From the NCBI GenBank assembly GCA_947629895.1, contig CANRFP010000025.1, positions 1-16,009 of the forward strand: a stretch of DNA of 16,009 bases, given 5' to 3'. This document shows positions 5,638 through 14,100 of this stretch, in pieces. The position numbers and the translations under genes were made by a program. The first letter of the stretch is position 1, and every line of letters starts with the position of its first letter. The notes beneath the pieces were generated by a model. That model saw only the letters and a program-made list of their open reading frames with translations, was not told the origin of the DNA and did no database searches. The DNA is from an uncultured Clostridia bacterium. Its GTDB lineage: Bacteria; Bacillota_A; Clostridia; Christensenellales; UBA1242.

Positions 5638-6066
5638 ATGTCTGACACAATAAGTTTGTTAAAAGAGTGCGATGCTGGGATTAAAATGGGAATTGAGGCC
5701 ATTGACGAGGTTTTGGAACATGTGCAAAACGAGGACTTTAAAAGTAAACTCATAAATTATAAAGATGATTACAATTTTTTGCAAGACGAACTTCAAGAAA
5801 TGTTAAACCGTTTTGGCAAAGAAGGCAAAGAGCCCAACCCTATTGCCAAAGGGATGTCTAAGATGAAAACAAGCATAAAAATTGCCTTCAATGACACCGA
5901 CGAAACCATCGCCGACCTTATGACAGAGGGCTGCAACATGGGAGTTAAGTCATTGAACAAATATTTAAACGACTATAAAGGTGCAGATGACGAGGCAAAA
6001 ACGCTTGCGAAGAAACTTATTCGCCTTATGGACCGCCAAGAATTTGATGTGAGAAAATATCTATAA
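5638..6066 (+). CDS. Ferritin-like four-helix protein, conserved clostridial type, unknown function
   Basis: The 142-residue protein is almost entirely helical, with about four amphipathic helices: 1-27 (SLLKECDAGIKMGIEAIDEV), 30-62 (FKSKLINYKDDYNFLQDELQ), 68-100 (MSKMKTSIKIAFNDTDETIA) and 105-142. This pattern resembles DUF2383-type ferritin-like bundles that occur in many Clostridia. A full set of iron ligands (paired ExxH motifs) is not visible, so I do not call it an iron oxidase. There is no signal peptide, so it is cytoplasmic. AAGGGAGTG lies 7 bases before the ATG. It is a single-gene unit diverging from the radical SAM gene and ending at the hairpin at 6070-6085. The family resemblance is from memory; the fold call is moderately sure. 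Confidence 0.75.
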   Translation: MSDTISLLKECDAGIKMGIEAIDEVLEHVQNEDFKSKLINYKDDYNFLQDELQEMLNRFGKEGKEPNPIAKGMSKMKTSIKIAFNDTDETIADLMTEGCNMGVKSLNKYLNDYKGADDEAKTLAKKLIRLMDRQEFDVRKYL

Positions 6067-6069
6067 AAA

Positions 6070-6085
6070 CACGCTGCTTGGCGTG
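6070..6085. terminator. Intrinsic terminator between the ferritin-like gene and the leucine-rich-repeat gene
   Basis: CACGC (6070-6074), a 6-base loop, GCGTG (6081-6085). On the minus strand it is followed at once by five T, a good terminator for the operon ending at 6091. On the plus strand CTTTGTTATTTTT follows, weaker. The stem matches the one at 8195-8209 after secA. Confidence 0.75.
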
Positions 6086-6090
6086 CTTTG

Positions 6091-7845
6091 TTATTTTTCT
6101 TTGCCCTTGTCTTCTTCAATTGGTTCTTTTGTTAAAACAGACTTAAATTCTTCTGGTAAATTATTCTTTAGATATGGTGCATATAATTTTTCCAGACTTT
6201 TGTTGTTGTCTAAAAACCCACAAAATTTAACTCTTACCGCATTTGGCAAAGAAAGTGTGACTAGAGATTTGTTAGAGCGAAGAAAATAATCCCCAATTGT
6301 TGTCACATTTGGCAAAGACAGTGTGGCTAGGGATTCATTCATATAAAGAAAGAATTGCCCTATCTTTCCTGCTTTTGGCAAAGAAAGTGTTGTTAGCGAT
6401 TTGTTGAGGCCTAGAAAACTATCTCCAATTGTTGTCACATTTGGCAAAGATAGTGTGACTAGGGATTCATTCATGTGAAGAAAGGATTTGCCTATTTTTT
6501 CCGCTTTTGGCAAAGAAAGTTTGGTCAATCTCTCATTACATCGAAGAAATCCACCTTCAATTCTTTTAGCTTCTGGCAAAGAAAGAGTTCTCAAGGCTGT
6601 ATTTTCATAAAGAAAGTCATCCCCAATTGTTTCCACGTTTGGTAAAAAAAGTGTGGTCAAGGCTTTGTTGCTACTGAGGAAAGCATTTTTAATTTGGATT
6701 GCATTTGGTAAAGAAACCGTGGTTAAAGCACTGTTGAAATAAAGAAAATTATCCCCAATTGTTTCCAAATTTGGCAAAAAGAGTGTGGACAAGGCCTTAT
6801 TGTGAAAAAGGAAATTATCTTCAATTATTGCAACATTTGTGTTGCAGTAGCCAATAATTTGATTTGAGCCATTCAAAGTCAATTCCACATCTTCGCCTAT
6901 TGTAGGCGTGAAAACGAAAACTTTATTACCGTCTTTATCGGTTTTTGTGGTTATGGTTTTTATTTTGCCTATGCTTTTTAAAAACGAATCTTCTTCTTTG
7001 CTAAGGTCTTTGATTGTGTTTTTTTGTTTGTCAATTAAATATTGCTCTGCCAATACATATCTCGCCTTGTCATATTGAAAAACCCTTCCATGTTTCAGCA
7101 CCACATTGTTTTCACAATAACATATGTCTTCTATCTCAACATTCACTTTGTAGAATTTACCATCATCTCCAAGCCTGTAAGACGGAATTTCAAAACTCTG
7201 CTTCATAAGCTCCACCAAAGGGATTTTATAGGTTTCAACGAACGATTGTGCAAGCCCCTCAATAATGTTGTCAAGATTGTTGCTAAATGTGGCATCTGGG
7301 TTGTTAACTCTGTGATTATAGCGATTTTTTATTGACAAAGTGCTTTTGTTTCCTATCGAAAATTGAATGCTTATCACACTTGTGCCATACTCGTCTTGCC
7401 TTTTTGGAGATTTAAAATCTTCTCTTCGAATTTGGTCAACATTCTTTTTAACTGCAAACCACACACGACAATTATTTAACCTTCCACCATTAAAAGTGCA
7501 AAGTTCTTCGCCTTCTGCATAGTATTTCTTAAAAGACTGAACATCTTCTTCTGTTTTGCACTCTGGATAAAGAATATATCCCGCTTCATCCATAAGTTCT
7601 GCTGGCGTTTTTGTCACCCTTTCCTGTATCTTTTCTTGTTCAACATCCACAAAACTATACACATAAGCTTTAAAGCCATCCTGCAATGGCAAAATATCTT
7701 CATATAAACTTCGTGATGGGGCAAAATGGTTTGAAATTATCTTTGCAACCAAGCCTTCTTGCTCTAAAAGCGTTGGAAAAAGTTCTCTGCATAGATGTGA
7801 AAACTTTTCGCCATAATGTTTTTTCAAATATTTTAAATCTTCCAT
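6091..7845 (-). CDS. BspA-like leucine-rich-repeat protein, cytoplasmic, 584 aa
   Basis: Residues 1 to about 300 form a domain I recognise only as recurring in leucine-rich-repeat proteins of uncultured Bacillota: SHLCRELFPTLLEQEGL near the start, then a NNCRVWFAVKKNVDQIRRED block and a DEYGTSVISIQF block. Residues 335-534 hold nine leucine-rich repeats, eight of them exactly 22 residues, with consensus N(V/L)xTIGDxFLxxNxxLTTLSLP; a tenth, degenerate copy follows, and the tail is charged (EPIEEDKGKEK). There is no signal peptide or anchor, so it is probably cytoplasmic, unlike classic surface BspA proteins. The function is unknown; such repeats usually bind proteins. ATG 7845 shares its A with the TGA of the upstream gene, so it is co-translated. 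Starting earlier (7908) would run back into that gene and add an unlikely basic leader. Confidence 0.85.
   Translation of the reverse strand: MEDLKYLKKHYGEKFSHLCRELFPTLLEQEGLVAKIISNHFAPSRSLYEDILPLQDGFKAYVYSFVDVEQEKIQERVTKTPAELMDEAGYILYPECKTEEDVQSFKKYYAEGEELCTFNGGRLNNCRVWFAVKKNVDQIRREDFKSPKRQDEYGTSVISIQFSIGNKSTLSIKNRYNHRVNNPDATFSNNLDNIIEGLAQSFVETYKIPLVELMKQSFEIPSYRLGDDGKFYKVNVEIEDICYCENNVVLKHGRVFQYDKARYVLAEQYLIDKQKNTIKDLSKEEDSFLKSIGKIKTITTKTDKDGNKVFVFTPTIGEDVELTLNGSNQIIGYCNTNVAIIEDNFLFHNKALSTLFLPNLETIGDNFLYFNSALTTVSLPNAIQIKNAFLSSNKALTTLFLPNVETIGDDFLYENTALRTLSLPEAKRIEGGFLRCNERLTKLSLPKAEKIGKSFLHMNESLVTLSLPNVTTIGDSFLGLNKSLTTLSLPKAGKIGQFFLYMNESLATLSLPNVTTIGDYFLRSNKSLVTLSLPNAVRVKFCGFLDNNKSLEKLYAPYLKNNLPEEFKSVLTKEPIEEDKGKEK
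6175..6843 (-). repeat. Tandem leucine-rich-repeat units of 66 bp inside the coding region
   Basis: Repeat 1 is 6772-6843 (24 codons). Repeats 2 to 9 are exactly 66 bp each from 6771 down to 6244. A degenerate tenth copy runs to about 6175. Repeats 6+7 (6376-6507) and 8+9 (6244-6375) form two near-identical 132-bp blocks. Confidence 0.9.
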
Positions 7846-8132
7846 CAGCCGTAAACCCTTTTTATAACCAAATTTTTGCCTTTTGCACGAACGCCAATCA
7901 AATCGCATTCTTTAACATCTTTTTCGTTCTCATTAAATGGAGCAAAATAAAGCGAATGCACAAAATTTAGTGATTTTGTGTTCAGCCAAGCCTCTTGGAG
8001 ATAAATAACATCGCCCGCTTCAAGTTTTGGCATGTCATAAAAACCAAGTGACAAAAAATGTTGTTTTTTCTTGTCATCTTCAAGCACATATTCGTCAAAA
8101 TCACTCACTTTCACAACTTTTAACTTAACCAT
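7845..8132 (-). CDS. Small conserved-looking protein, 95 aa, unknown function
   Basis: The protein starts MVKLKVVKVSDFDEYVLEDD and continues with beta-rich text: LSLGFYDMPKLEAGDVIYLQ in the middle and CDLIGVRAKGKNLVIKRVYG at the end. The alternation of short strands and a GD turn suggests a small beta barrel (OB- or SH3-like), an inference from pattern only. I recall similar small proteins in low-GC Gram-positives but cannot name the family. ATG 8132 was chosen because GGAGGGAG lies about 3-8 bases upstream; an in-frame ATG at 8186 lies upstream of the promoter. Its TGA stop overlaps the ATG of the leucine-rich-repeat gene (TGATG), so the two are made together and probably function together. 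Confidence 0.78.
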   Translation of the reverse strand: MVKLKVVKVSDFDEYVLEDDKKKQHFLSLGFYDMPKLEAGDVIYLQEAWLNTKSLNFVHSLYFAPFNENEKDVKECDLIGVRAKGKNLVIKRVYG

Positions 8133-8150
8133 TGCTCCCTCCATATTTTT

Positions 8151-8179
8151 ATTATACCACACATTTGTTTGATTTGCAA
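8151..8179 (-). promoter_or_regulatory. Promoter of the two-gene leucine-rich-repeat operon
   Basis: On the minus strand: TTGCAA (8179-8174), a 17-base spacer, and TATAAT (8156-8151) preceded by TGG. The predicted transcript start is near 8144, about 12 bases before the ATG, so GGAGGGAG lies at the very 5' end of the message. Confidence 0.85.
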
Positions 8180-8190
8180 GAGTCAATTAA

Positions 8191-8210
8191 AAAACACGCG
8201 TTTTGCGTGC
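8191..8210 (-). terminator. Intrinsic terminator of secA
   Basis: On the minus strand, CACGC, a 5-base loop (AAAAC) and GCGTG are followed by six T (8194-8189). It begins 15-20 bases after the secA stop at 8225 and just before the promoter of the next operon. Confidence 0.85.
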
Positions 8211-8224
8211 TTTTAATTTTTTTC

Positions 8225-10942
8225 TTAATCTGCGTTTCTTCCGCAGCAGTTTTTGTATTTTTTCCCGCTTCCGCATGGGCATGGGTCGTTGCGGCCTATT
8301 TTCTTTTCCGTTTTAACAACCGTTTTTTGCACTTCCACCTTTCCCGGCCTTTCATTTGTTTGCTGTGGGGCTGGATTGTAAACCCTCGCCTCTGTGAACT
8401 TTTGCGTTGGTTTTGGCTCTGGTGCTTTCACCTCTATGGTTGTGTTTAAAAGAACTGTGCAGGTGATTTCCCTTATCTTTTCAATCATGTTGTCAAACAT
8501 CTCATAGCCTTCTTTTTTGTAGGCAAGAATTGGGTCTTGATTTCCAAAGCCACGCGCAAAAATTTCGTTTTTCATAATTTGCATATCGTCAATGTGGTTC
8601 ATCCAATTTGTGTCAACAACTTTCAAAAGCACAAAACGCTCAATCTTTTCAAAATCTATGCCAAATTGTGCCGCCTCGCTCATCCTCTGCTGATATCTTT
8701 TTTCAACAAGTTCCAAAACCGCTTTTTCCAAATCTTCTCGGTCAAAACCTTCGCAAAAATCCTCGTCAATTATGTTTTTGTCTTTCTCCAAAAGTCCGCG
8801 TTCCAACTCTTGATTGATTTTTGCAAAATCCCATTCATAATATGGCTTTTCATCGCTGACGCACTTGTCGCACACCTTGCTTATCACGCCTGGGAACATT
8901 CCCATAATTTGGTCGTGCACTTCCAAGCCGTCAAGCACGCGATTTCTTTCCTTATACATGATTTCTCTTTGTGCGTTCATAACATCATCAAATTGAAGAA
9001 CTGTTTTTCTCATTGAGAAATTTTGAAGTTCAATTTTCTTTTGTGCGCTTTCAATTTGTTTTGAAAGAATTTTAAGTTGGATTGGAGTTCCTTCTTCCAA
9101 ACGGAAAAATTGCGCGATATTTTTTAATCTATCGCCGCCAAAACGCCTAATCAAATCGTCTTCAAGAGAGAGGAAGAACACGCTTGACCCTGGGTCCCCT
9201 TGACGCGATGCACGCCCGCGCAACTGGTTGTCAATACGTCTGCTTTCGTGCCTTTCTGTGCCAACAATATGAAGCCCGCCAGCCGCTTTAACCTCTTCTT
9301 TTTCGGCGTCTGTGACTTTTTTAAACTGCGTGTAAAGTTCGTTGTAACGCGCTCTTGCCTTGTTCAGCTCTTTGTCATCAACAGTGTTGAAAGCGGTGGC
9401 ATAAGAAATTTGCTCCTCCGTGAACTGCTCATCTTGCATCTGCTTCTTTGCCATAAATTCCGGATTTCCGCCAAGCAAAATATCCGTTCCACGCCCCGCC
9501 ATGTTGGTGGCAATGGTGACTGCTCCTTTTCGTCCTGCCTGTGCAACAATTTGGCTTTCTTGTTCGTGATTTTTCGCGTTTAAAACTGTGTGCTTGATTT
9601 TGTTCTCTTTTAAGGCTTTTGACAAAAGTTCACTCTTATCTATGGTGATTGTGCCAATCAAAATTGGCTGCCCCGTTTCGTGCCTACGCTTGATTTCTTC
9701 CACAATCGCTTTAATTTTGCCGGCTTCTGTTGTGAAAACAATGTCTGGCTCATCTCTTCTTATGTTTGGCTTGTTGGTTGGAATTGTCACAACGTCAAGT
9801 TTGTAGATTGCTCGAAATTCCCCTTCCTCTGTTTTGGCCGTTCCTGTCATGCCCGAAAGTTTTTTGTAAAGACGGAAAAAGTTTTGGAAAGTTATTGTGG
9901 CAAGAGTTTTGTTTTCATCCTTAATTTCCACTCCTTCTTTTGCCTCAATGGCTTGATGCAGCCCGTCATTATATCGTCTGCCCGGCATCAAACGCCCAGT
10001 GAACTCGTCAACAATGATAACCTCGCCGTCTTTGACGATGTAGTTTTCATTTTTAAACATAACAAAGTTGGCTTTTAGGGCGTTGTTGATATAGTGGTTA
10101 AGCTCGATGTTGTCCACATCCGACAAATTGTCAGTGCCATAATATCTTTCTGCCTTTGCAACACCGCTGTCGGTGAGGTTGAGCGCCTTTGTTTTTTCAT
10201 CCATTTCCCAATCTTCTTTTTTCAAAGATTTGGCAAATTTGTTGGCTTTCACATAGTTGTCACTCGATTTCATTCCTCGCCCAGAAATGATAAGTGGCGT
10301 TCTTGCTTCATCAATCAAAATGCTGTCCACTTCGTCCACAATGGCAAAGTTGAGTTCCCTTTGAACGCGCTGCTCTTTTGTGATTGCCATGTTGTCACGA
10401 AGATAGTCAAAGCCAAGTTCGTTGTTTGTGCAATAGGTTATATCGCTGTTATATGCCGCCTTCTTGGCTTTTTCATCCATATTAGACACAACAACGCCAA
10501 CTGTCAGTCCCAAAAATTTGTAAACTTTTCCCATCCATTCAGCGTCACGCTTTGCCAAATATTCGTTCACGGTGACAACATGCACGCCGCGCCCAGAAAT
10601 GGCGTTTAAATAGGCAGGAAGGGTTGCAACAAAGGTTTTTCCTTCACCTGTTGCCATTTCCGCAATACGCCCCTGATGAATGGCAATTCCGCCCAAAATT
10701 TGAACATAAAAATGGCGCATTTTCAAAACTCTGTCAGCCGCCTCCCGCACAACAGCAAAGGCCTCTGGCAAAAGGTCGTTTAAACTTTCTTTGTTTTGAT
10801 ATCTCTTTTTAAAATCCTCGGTGCAAGCGCGCAGTTGTTCATCGGTGTAAGATTTGAACTTCTCCTCCAAAGCCACAACTTTGTCTGCAATTTTTTTAAG
10901 TTTTTTCACTTGTGATTTGTTTTCATTTCCAAAAAGTCCCAT
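8225..10942 (-). CDS. secA: Preprotein translocase ATPase SecA
   Basis: SecA drives unfolded preproteins through the SecYEG channel using ATP. At 905 residues it is full length (Escherichia coli: 901). Visible parts: Walker A MATGEGKT at 96-103, the DEAD-type Walker B DEVDSILIDEARTP from 203, the preprotein-binding region after about 225, LSGMTGTAKTEEGEF, the second nucleotide-binding half with IATNMAGRGTDILLGGNPE, and helicase motif VI in QLRGRASRQGDPGSS. The C-terminal tail ends PCPCGSGKKYKNCC, the zinc-binding site that contacts lipid or SecB, with cysteines at 888, 890, 899 and 900. TAGGAG lies 6 bases before the ATG. It has its own promoter (10966-10994) and terminator, so it is a single-gene unit. 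There is no sign of a second, accessory SecA in the window. Confidence 0.99.
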   Translation of the reverse strand: MGLFGNENKSQVKKLKKIADKVVALEEKFKSYTDEQLRACTEDFKKRYQNKESLNDLLPEAFAVVREAADRVLKMRHFYVQILGGIAIHQGRIAEMATGEGKTFVATLPAYLNAISGRGVHVVTVNEYLAKRDAEWMGKVYKFLGLTVGVVVSNMDEKAKKAAYNSDITYCTNNELGFDYLRDNMAITKEQRVQRELNFAIVDEVDSILIDEARTPLIISGRGMKSSDNYVKANKFAKSLKKEDWEMDEKTKALNLTDSGVAKAERYYGTDNLSDVDNIELNHYINNALKANFVMFKNENYIVKDGEVIIVDEFTGRLMPGRRYNDGLHQAIEAKEGVEIKDENKTLATITFQNFFRLYKKLSGMTGTAKTEEGEFRAIYKLDVVTIPTNKPNIRRDEPDIVFTTEAGKIKAIVEEIKRRHETGQPILIGTITIDKSELLSKALKENKIKHTVLNAKNHEQESQIVAQAGRKGAVTIATNMAGRGTDILLGGNPEFMAKKQMQDEQFTEEQISYATAFNTVDDKELNKARARYNELYTQFKKVTDAEKEEVKAAGGLHIVGTERHESRRIDNQLRGRASRQGDPGSSVFFLSLEDDLIRRFGGDRLKNIAQFFRLEEGTPIQLKILSKQIESAQKKIELQNFSMRKTVLQFDDVMNAQREIMYKERNRVLDGLEVHDQIMGMFPGVISKVCDKCVSDEKPYYEWDFAKINQELERGLLEKDKNIIDEDFCEGFDREDLEKAVLELVEKRYQQRMSEAAQFGIDFEKIERFVLLKVVDTNWMNHIDDMQIMKNEIFARGFGNQDPILAYKKEGYEMFDNMIEKIREITCTVLLNTTIEVKAPEPKPTQKFTEARVYNPAPQQTNERPGKVEVQKTVVKTEKKIGRNDPCPCGSGKKYKNCCGRNAD

Positions 10943-10965
10943 AAAAATCTCCTAAAACTGAAAAA

Positions 10966-10994
10966 AGTATAACAAAAATTTTGAAAAATTACAA
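10966..10994 (-). promoter_or_regulatory. Promoter of secA
   Basis: On the minus strand: TTGTAA (10994-10989), a 17-base spacer, and TATACT (10971-10966) preceded by TGT. The predicted transcript start is near 10959, leaving a 17-base leader with the ribosome site TAGGAG. Confidence 0.82.
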
Positions 10995-11059
10995 GTTTTT
11001 GCAAGTATTTTATTGCCAAAAGGAAAAAATATATATTAAATTTATTTTATCGACAATAA

Positions 11060-11089
11060 TTGACAAGCCCACGAAAATTGTGATATAAT
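11060..11089 (+). promoter_or_regulatory. Promoter of the 1567-residue protein
   Basis: TTGACA (11060-11065), an 18-base spacer, and TATAAT (11084-11089) preceded by TGA. The predicted transcript start is near 11096; AAGGAG at 11109-11114 is 5 bases before the ATG. The 65 bases between this and the secA promoter are very AT-rich and hold nothing else I can name. Confidence 0.9.
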
Positions 11090-11119
11090 TTAACAGTAAA
11101 TATCGTTTAAGGAGTTTGT

Positions 11120-14100
11120 ATGGCAGTTTATAGTAAAGATAATCCAGACTATGTTCCAAGCGAAGAAAAGAATAGCATTGATTTTTGCTACACTGAAAAC
11201 GGACACTTGCAAATTTACATTCCTTTCAAAAGTTTAGCAGAGGAATATGTTATTTTGCAAAGAGAAAAAGCTGACGAAAGCGGTGATTACACATACAAAA
11301 TTATGCTCTCCACCGATGGAAAAGGCCAAATTTATGAAGTTGCAACAAAACAAACTGAAGACGGCAAAACTGTTTTTGATGCAGTTGAGCAAAATGGTCA
11401 AACAGTTCTCAATGTGAAAGATGCAACCGGCCGCACTTTAACCACCGCCATTGCCTTAACACATGAAAATTGTGATTTTGCAGAACAATTTATGCAAATG
11501 CCAGAACTTGGCAAAGATATATCACGTGGCACAACAGAAATTGGTGGTGCTTCTGCTGAATTTGTGGATATAAAAGCAACAAAACAAACAGACAGAAATG
11601 CCGCAAGAAACAAGATTAAATCTCACATGTCCCTTGTTGCGCAAACTCGTCCAATAAACACTCCAGAAACAGAGCCAAAAGCGCCAGAAACGCCAGAAAG
11701 CCCAGACGGCGCACCTGTTGAAGAGACAAAAGGCCCAGACAGCGCACCTGTTGAAGAGACAAAAGGCTCAGACGGCGCACCTGTTGAAGAGACAAAAGAC
11801 CCAGACGGCGCACCTGTTGAAAAACCAAAACCTGCCATAACGCCAAAAAATATGGATCCTCGCCCAAGAGCTCCACGAGATTTTTCTAGGCCAGAAATTT
11901 TTGAATATGAAATATATGAAAATGGCACTGGAAATCATTATGGCACAATGAGAAATATCATGTTCCCAACCCCAGACGGAGCTTTTAACATTGAAATTGA
12001 CATGTCAAATCCTGGCGAAAGAATGCTTGTGACACATTTCAAAAACAACGAAGGCAAAGACCATCCATACATAATTGCCCTTGGCGAAAATGGAAAACCA
12101 CAAGTGACTGAAAGATTTGGGCACACCTTTATAAGCTGCTATCCTTTTGAGGAGCTTCTTAACAGAGATTTGATGCATCCAGAACTAAACCCACCTCTTT
12201 CTGTTTCCATGCTTGAAGTGCCTGTTCATGGGCCACTTGTTCAATATCTTGAAAATTTGTCGGTTACAGGAGTATCTGTTAATGGAGATAGAGTTGACAA
12301 TCCAGAAGCAATCGATTCCGAAAATTTGGACAAGTCAAAATTTTATATCAGCGAATCAAGAACAAAAGACGAATTTGAAGATATAACCTCAAACACAACA
12401 GAAATCAAACAATATCAACCTATGCTTGCAAGAAGAAGTTTGTCCAACCATGAAGTGGCACAACTTTATCCATATTCTAGAAATCGGGAAGAAAAATACT
12501 TAACAATCATTCAAGTTGCGCATAAAGCAGCAGATGGCTCAGCCTTGCCACCAACTTATGACATCGTTTTGGCGGACCCAACAAATGGAGGAAGGCCAAC
12601 TCGTCACACGCTTGCGCTTGAAAATGGCACTCCTCACTTTGAAGTTATTCAAAACAATCTTATTACAAGAATTCAAAGAACTGATGGCGAAATTGATGAA
12701 GTTACGCTTCCAATAAATAAAGAAAACTGCGATTCTTTTGAACTGTTAACAAGCAATTTAGAAGAAACTTTTGAAGAAACACCAACATCTTGCTTGCTGG
12801 AAAATATGAATGACACACCCGCTTCGGAATTTGCAGAATATTTGGCAAAAACACCAGATTATTCTGTGTATGACCGTAAACATGCCGGCTCAATAAGAAA
12901 TTTGGTGTCTTATGAAGGTGAAGTTGGCTATTTGTATTTGCCAACAACGCTTGACAATCCTCCACAATATCTAAGAGTTATGCAAAAACATGGAAGCTTG
13001 TTTATAAATATAAACGGGCTTAATCTTGAAAATCCTAATGAAGCAACCACATGTCAAATTCTTGGCGTTGGCACCGAAAATATTGAAGGACGAGGCAATT
13101 TTCTTGCTTTGGACCTCTCTTATGGCGGAAAACTTCACAGACTTGCACTTCCTGTTAGATGTGATTTAAAAAACAACATCAACACAGAGCTGTTTTATGA
13201 CTTGCAAACTTTGGTGAGAAATGGAACAATTCAATTAAAACACATTCAAAGTCATGAACGACCAGATGTTGACAATTTCACCTATGCCCCTGATATGGAA
13301 AGGGCTGTCAATGAAGAAAACATTTTGGGTTCGGTTAAACTTGGCAAACAAACAACCGGCAAAGGCGCAAGAGCGGGCCAAAAATTTGAAAATTTAGACA
13401 AAGACGAACTTAGCAATTATACTTTTGGCTCAACAACTTACACTGGGCTCACGCAAGACGTTAAACTTGAAGGTGCACCAGAACTTGGACCAAAACAAAA
13501 AATTTCAATTTACAATGACCAAGCATATGTTTCCACCGCCGAAGATGGCAGCAGTATTGAAGAACATATGCTTGCCACTGTCACAAGACAAAGAAATGTT
13601 CACAAACCTGATGGCTCTGAAACAGCTGAAAATCAAACTGTTTTTGTGGTTATGGAAAAACAAATCACCGATGCTGAAGGAACGGTTAGACAAGGAAAAA
13701 CTTTGCTTATATCTGCCGATTATCTTGCAGAAGTGCAAAGAAAAAATCCAGCCTTTTCAATCACAAGAGGTGTGACACCAAATGCTGATGGCTATTATGA
13801 ATTTCCTGTTCAAAAAATGCAAATAACTGCCGATGGAGAACTTTCCTATGGCATTAAAGTTGCCGGAAGAGAGGTTGCCATTGCAACAAATGCAAGAGGA
13901 AGCCAAATTGCTTGCCAAGAAGGCGGCATTCAAAGAAGCGCTGTTCTTTTAAATGAAAATTCGCCTATGAACATTGGGTTTGTTACAAGAATACTTGATG
14001 AAGCCTACACTGAAGGAACAAATGTCACTATAGACCCAAAAAGTAACTCAGAATTGGTTGACAGCCTTTTGGTTCAAAGAATTGTGCTTGAAAGACGTGA

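Noticed and set aside
6175..6843. Regular 66-bp repeats considered as a CRISPR array
   Set aside because: No short conserved repeats with unique spacers; the period is 22 codons in one open frame and encodes leucine-rich repeats.
7846..7908. Longer N-terminus for the leucine-rich-repeat protein
   Set aside because: It would overlap the upstream gene by over 60 bases; the TGATG overlap at 7845 is the natural coupled start.
8537..10609. Several plus-strand open frames of 127-171 codons opposite secA
   Set aside because: They mirror the SecA coding sequence, have no ribosome sites and are biased towards F, C and H.
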